From: Bacteroidia bacterium
GTDB lineage: Bacteria; Bacteroidota; Bacteroidia; Bacteroidales; Paludibacteraceae
Assembly (NCBI GenBank): GCA_021152555.1
Contig: JAGKVE010000031.1
Coordinates: forward strand, 1 to 23,045
Reading direction: 5' to 3'
DNA: 23,045 bases
Position 1 is the stretch's first letter. Each line of letters begins with the position of its first letter. Positions 22,986 to 23,045 of the stretch are shown piece by piece. The translations under genes and the position numbers were made by a program. A model generated the notes under the pieces. The model saw nothing but the letters and a program-made list of their open reading frames with translations. It searched no databases and was not told where the DNA came from.

Positions 22986-23045
22986 CGGCTGACAGGCTGA
23001 CACCCTTTTCCTAAAACTATACACACCCACACGCGTGTGTGAAGA
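22980..23045. repeat. GGCTGAC tandem copies and a terminal palindrome at the right edge
   Basis: After the vapE-like stop, GGCTGAC occurs three times (22980, 22987, 22995). The palindrome CACACGCGTGTG lies at 23028-23039. Their roles are unknown; the window ends here. Confidence 0.5.

Overview
The window looks like accessory DNA from a member of the Bacteroidetes, probably Bacteroidales. The main reason is the promoter type: at least eight sites fit the Bacteroidetes form TTG-N20-TAnnTTTG. The protein families agree with this: a type II-C Cas9 and Cas2 of Bacteroidetes style, a Bacteroidetes-type serine recombinase remnant and a VapE-like primase-helicase. No ribosomal RNA gene and no complete tRNA gene were seen.

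Left part (1-6030, all minus strand): a defence cluster. Reading leftwards from a promoter at 6002-6032 it holds the AbiEi antitoxin, the AbiEii nucleotidyltransferase toxin, a 34-codon remnant of a WYL-type regulator, a 1034-residue metallophosphoesterase-STAND NTPase fusion, and the start of a type I restriction-modification methylase (HsdM) that runs off the left edge. Gaps are 37 nt or less, so it may be one transcript.

Middle-left part (6090-12600): a mobile-element module with the ArdA antirestriction protein, a small unknown protein, an intergenic stretch with origin-like short repeats, a CHC2/TOPRIM primase-helicase, and a small DNA-binding-like protein. An XRE-type regulator diverges from these. 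Two overlapping face-to-face promoters and repeated GCGTATTAT sites lie between the two directions. The module ends near a tRNA-T-arm-like sequence and the C-terminal remnant of a serine recombinase.

Middle-right part (12755-21120): a type II-C CRISPR-Cas locus with an unusual layout. Order: DUF4143-type AAA ATPase, cas9, cas1, a REP-associated tyrosine (HUH) transposase-like gene, a CRISPR array (12 intact repeats, one degenerate repeat, 12 spacers), cas2 on the opposite strand, and a tracrRNA gene diverging from cas2. The ATPase and cas9 have almost the same promoter. The HUH gene lies 13 nt after cas1, its stop codon lies inside the first degenerate repeat, and its coding sequence carries two in-frame copies of a 45-bp REP-like palindromic element. 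The anti-repeat shows that crRNA and tracrRNA are both read from the + strand. This locus is the most interesting part of the window.

Right part (21182-23045): a second mobile-element module with a small basic protein and a VapE-like primase-helicase, preceded by a promoter that runs straight into a terminator-like hairpin and by two perfect palindromes.
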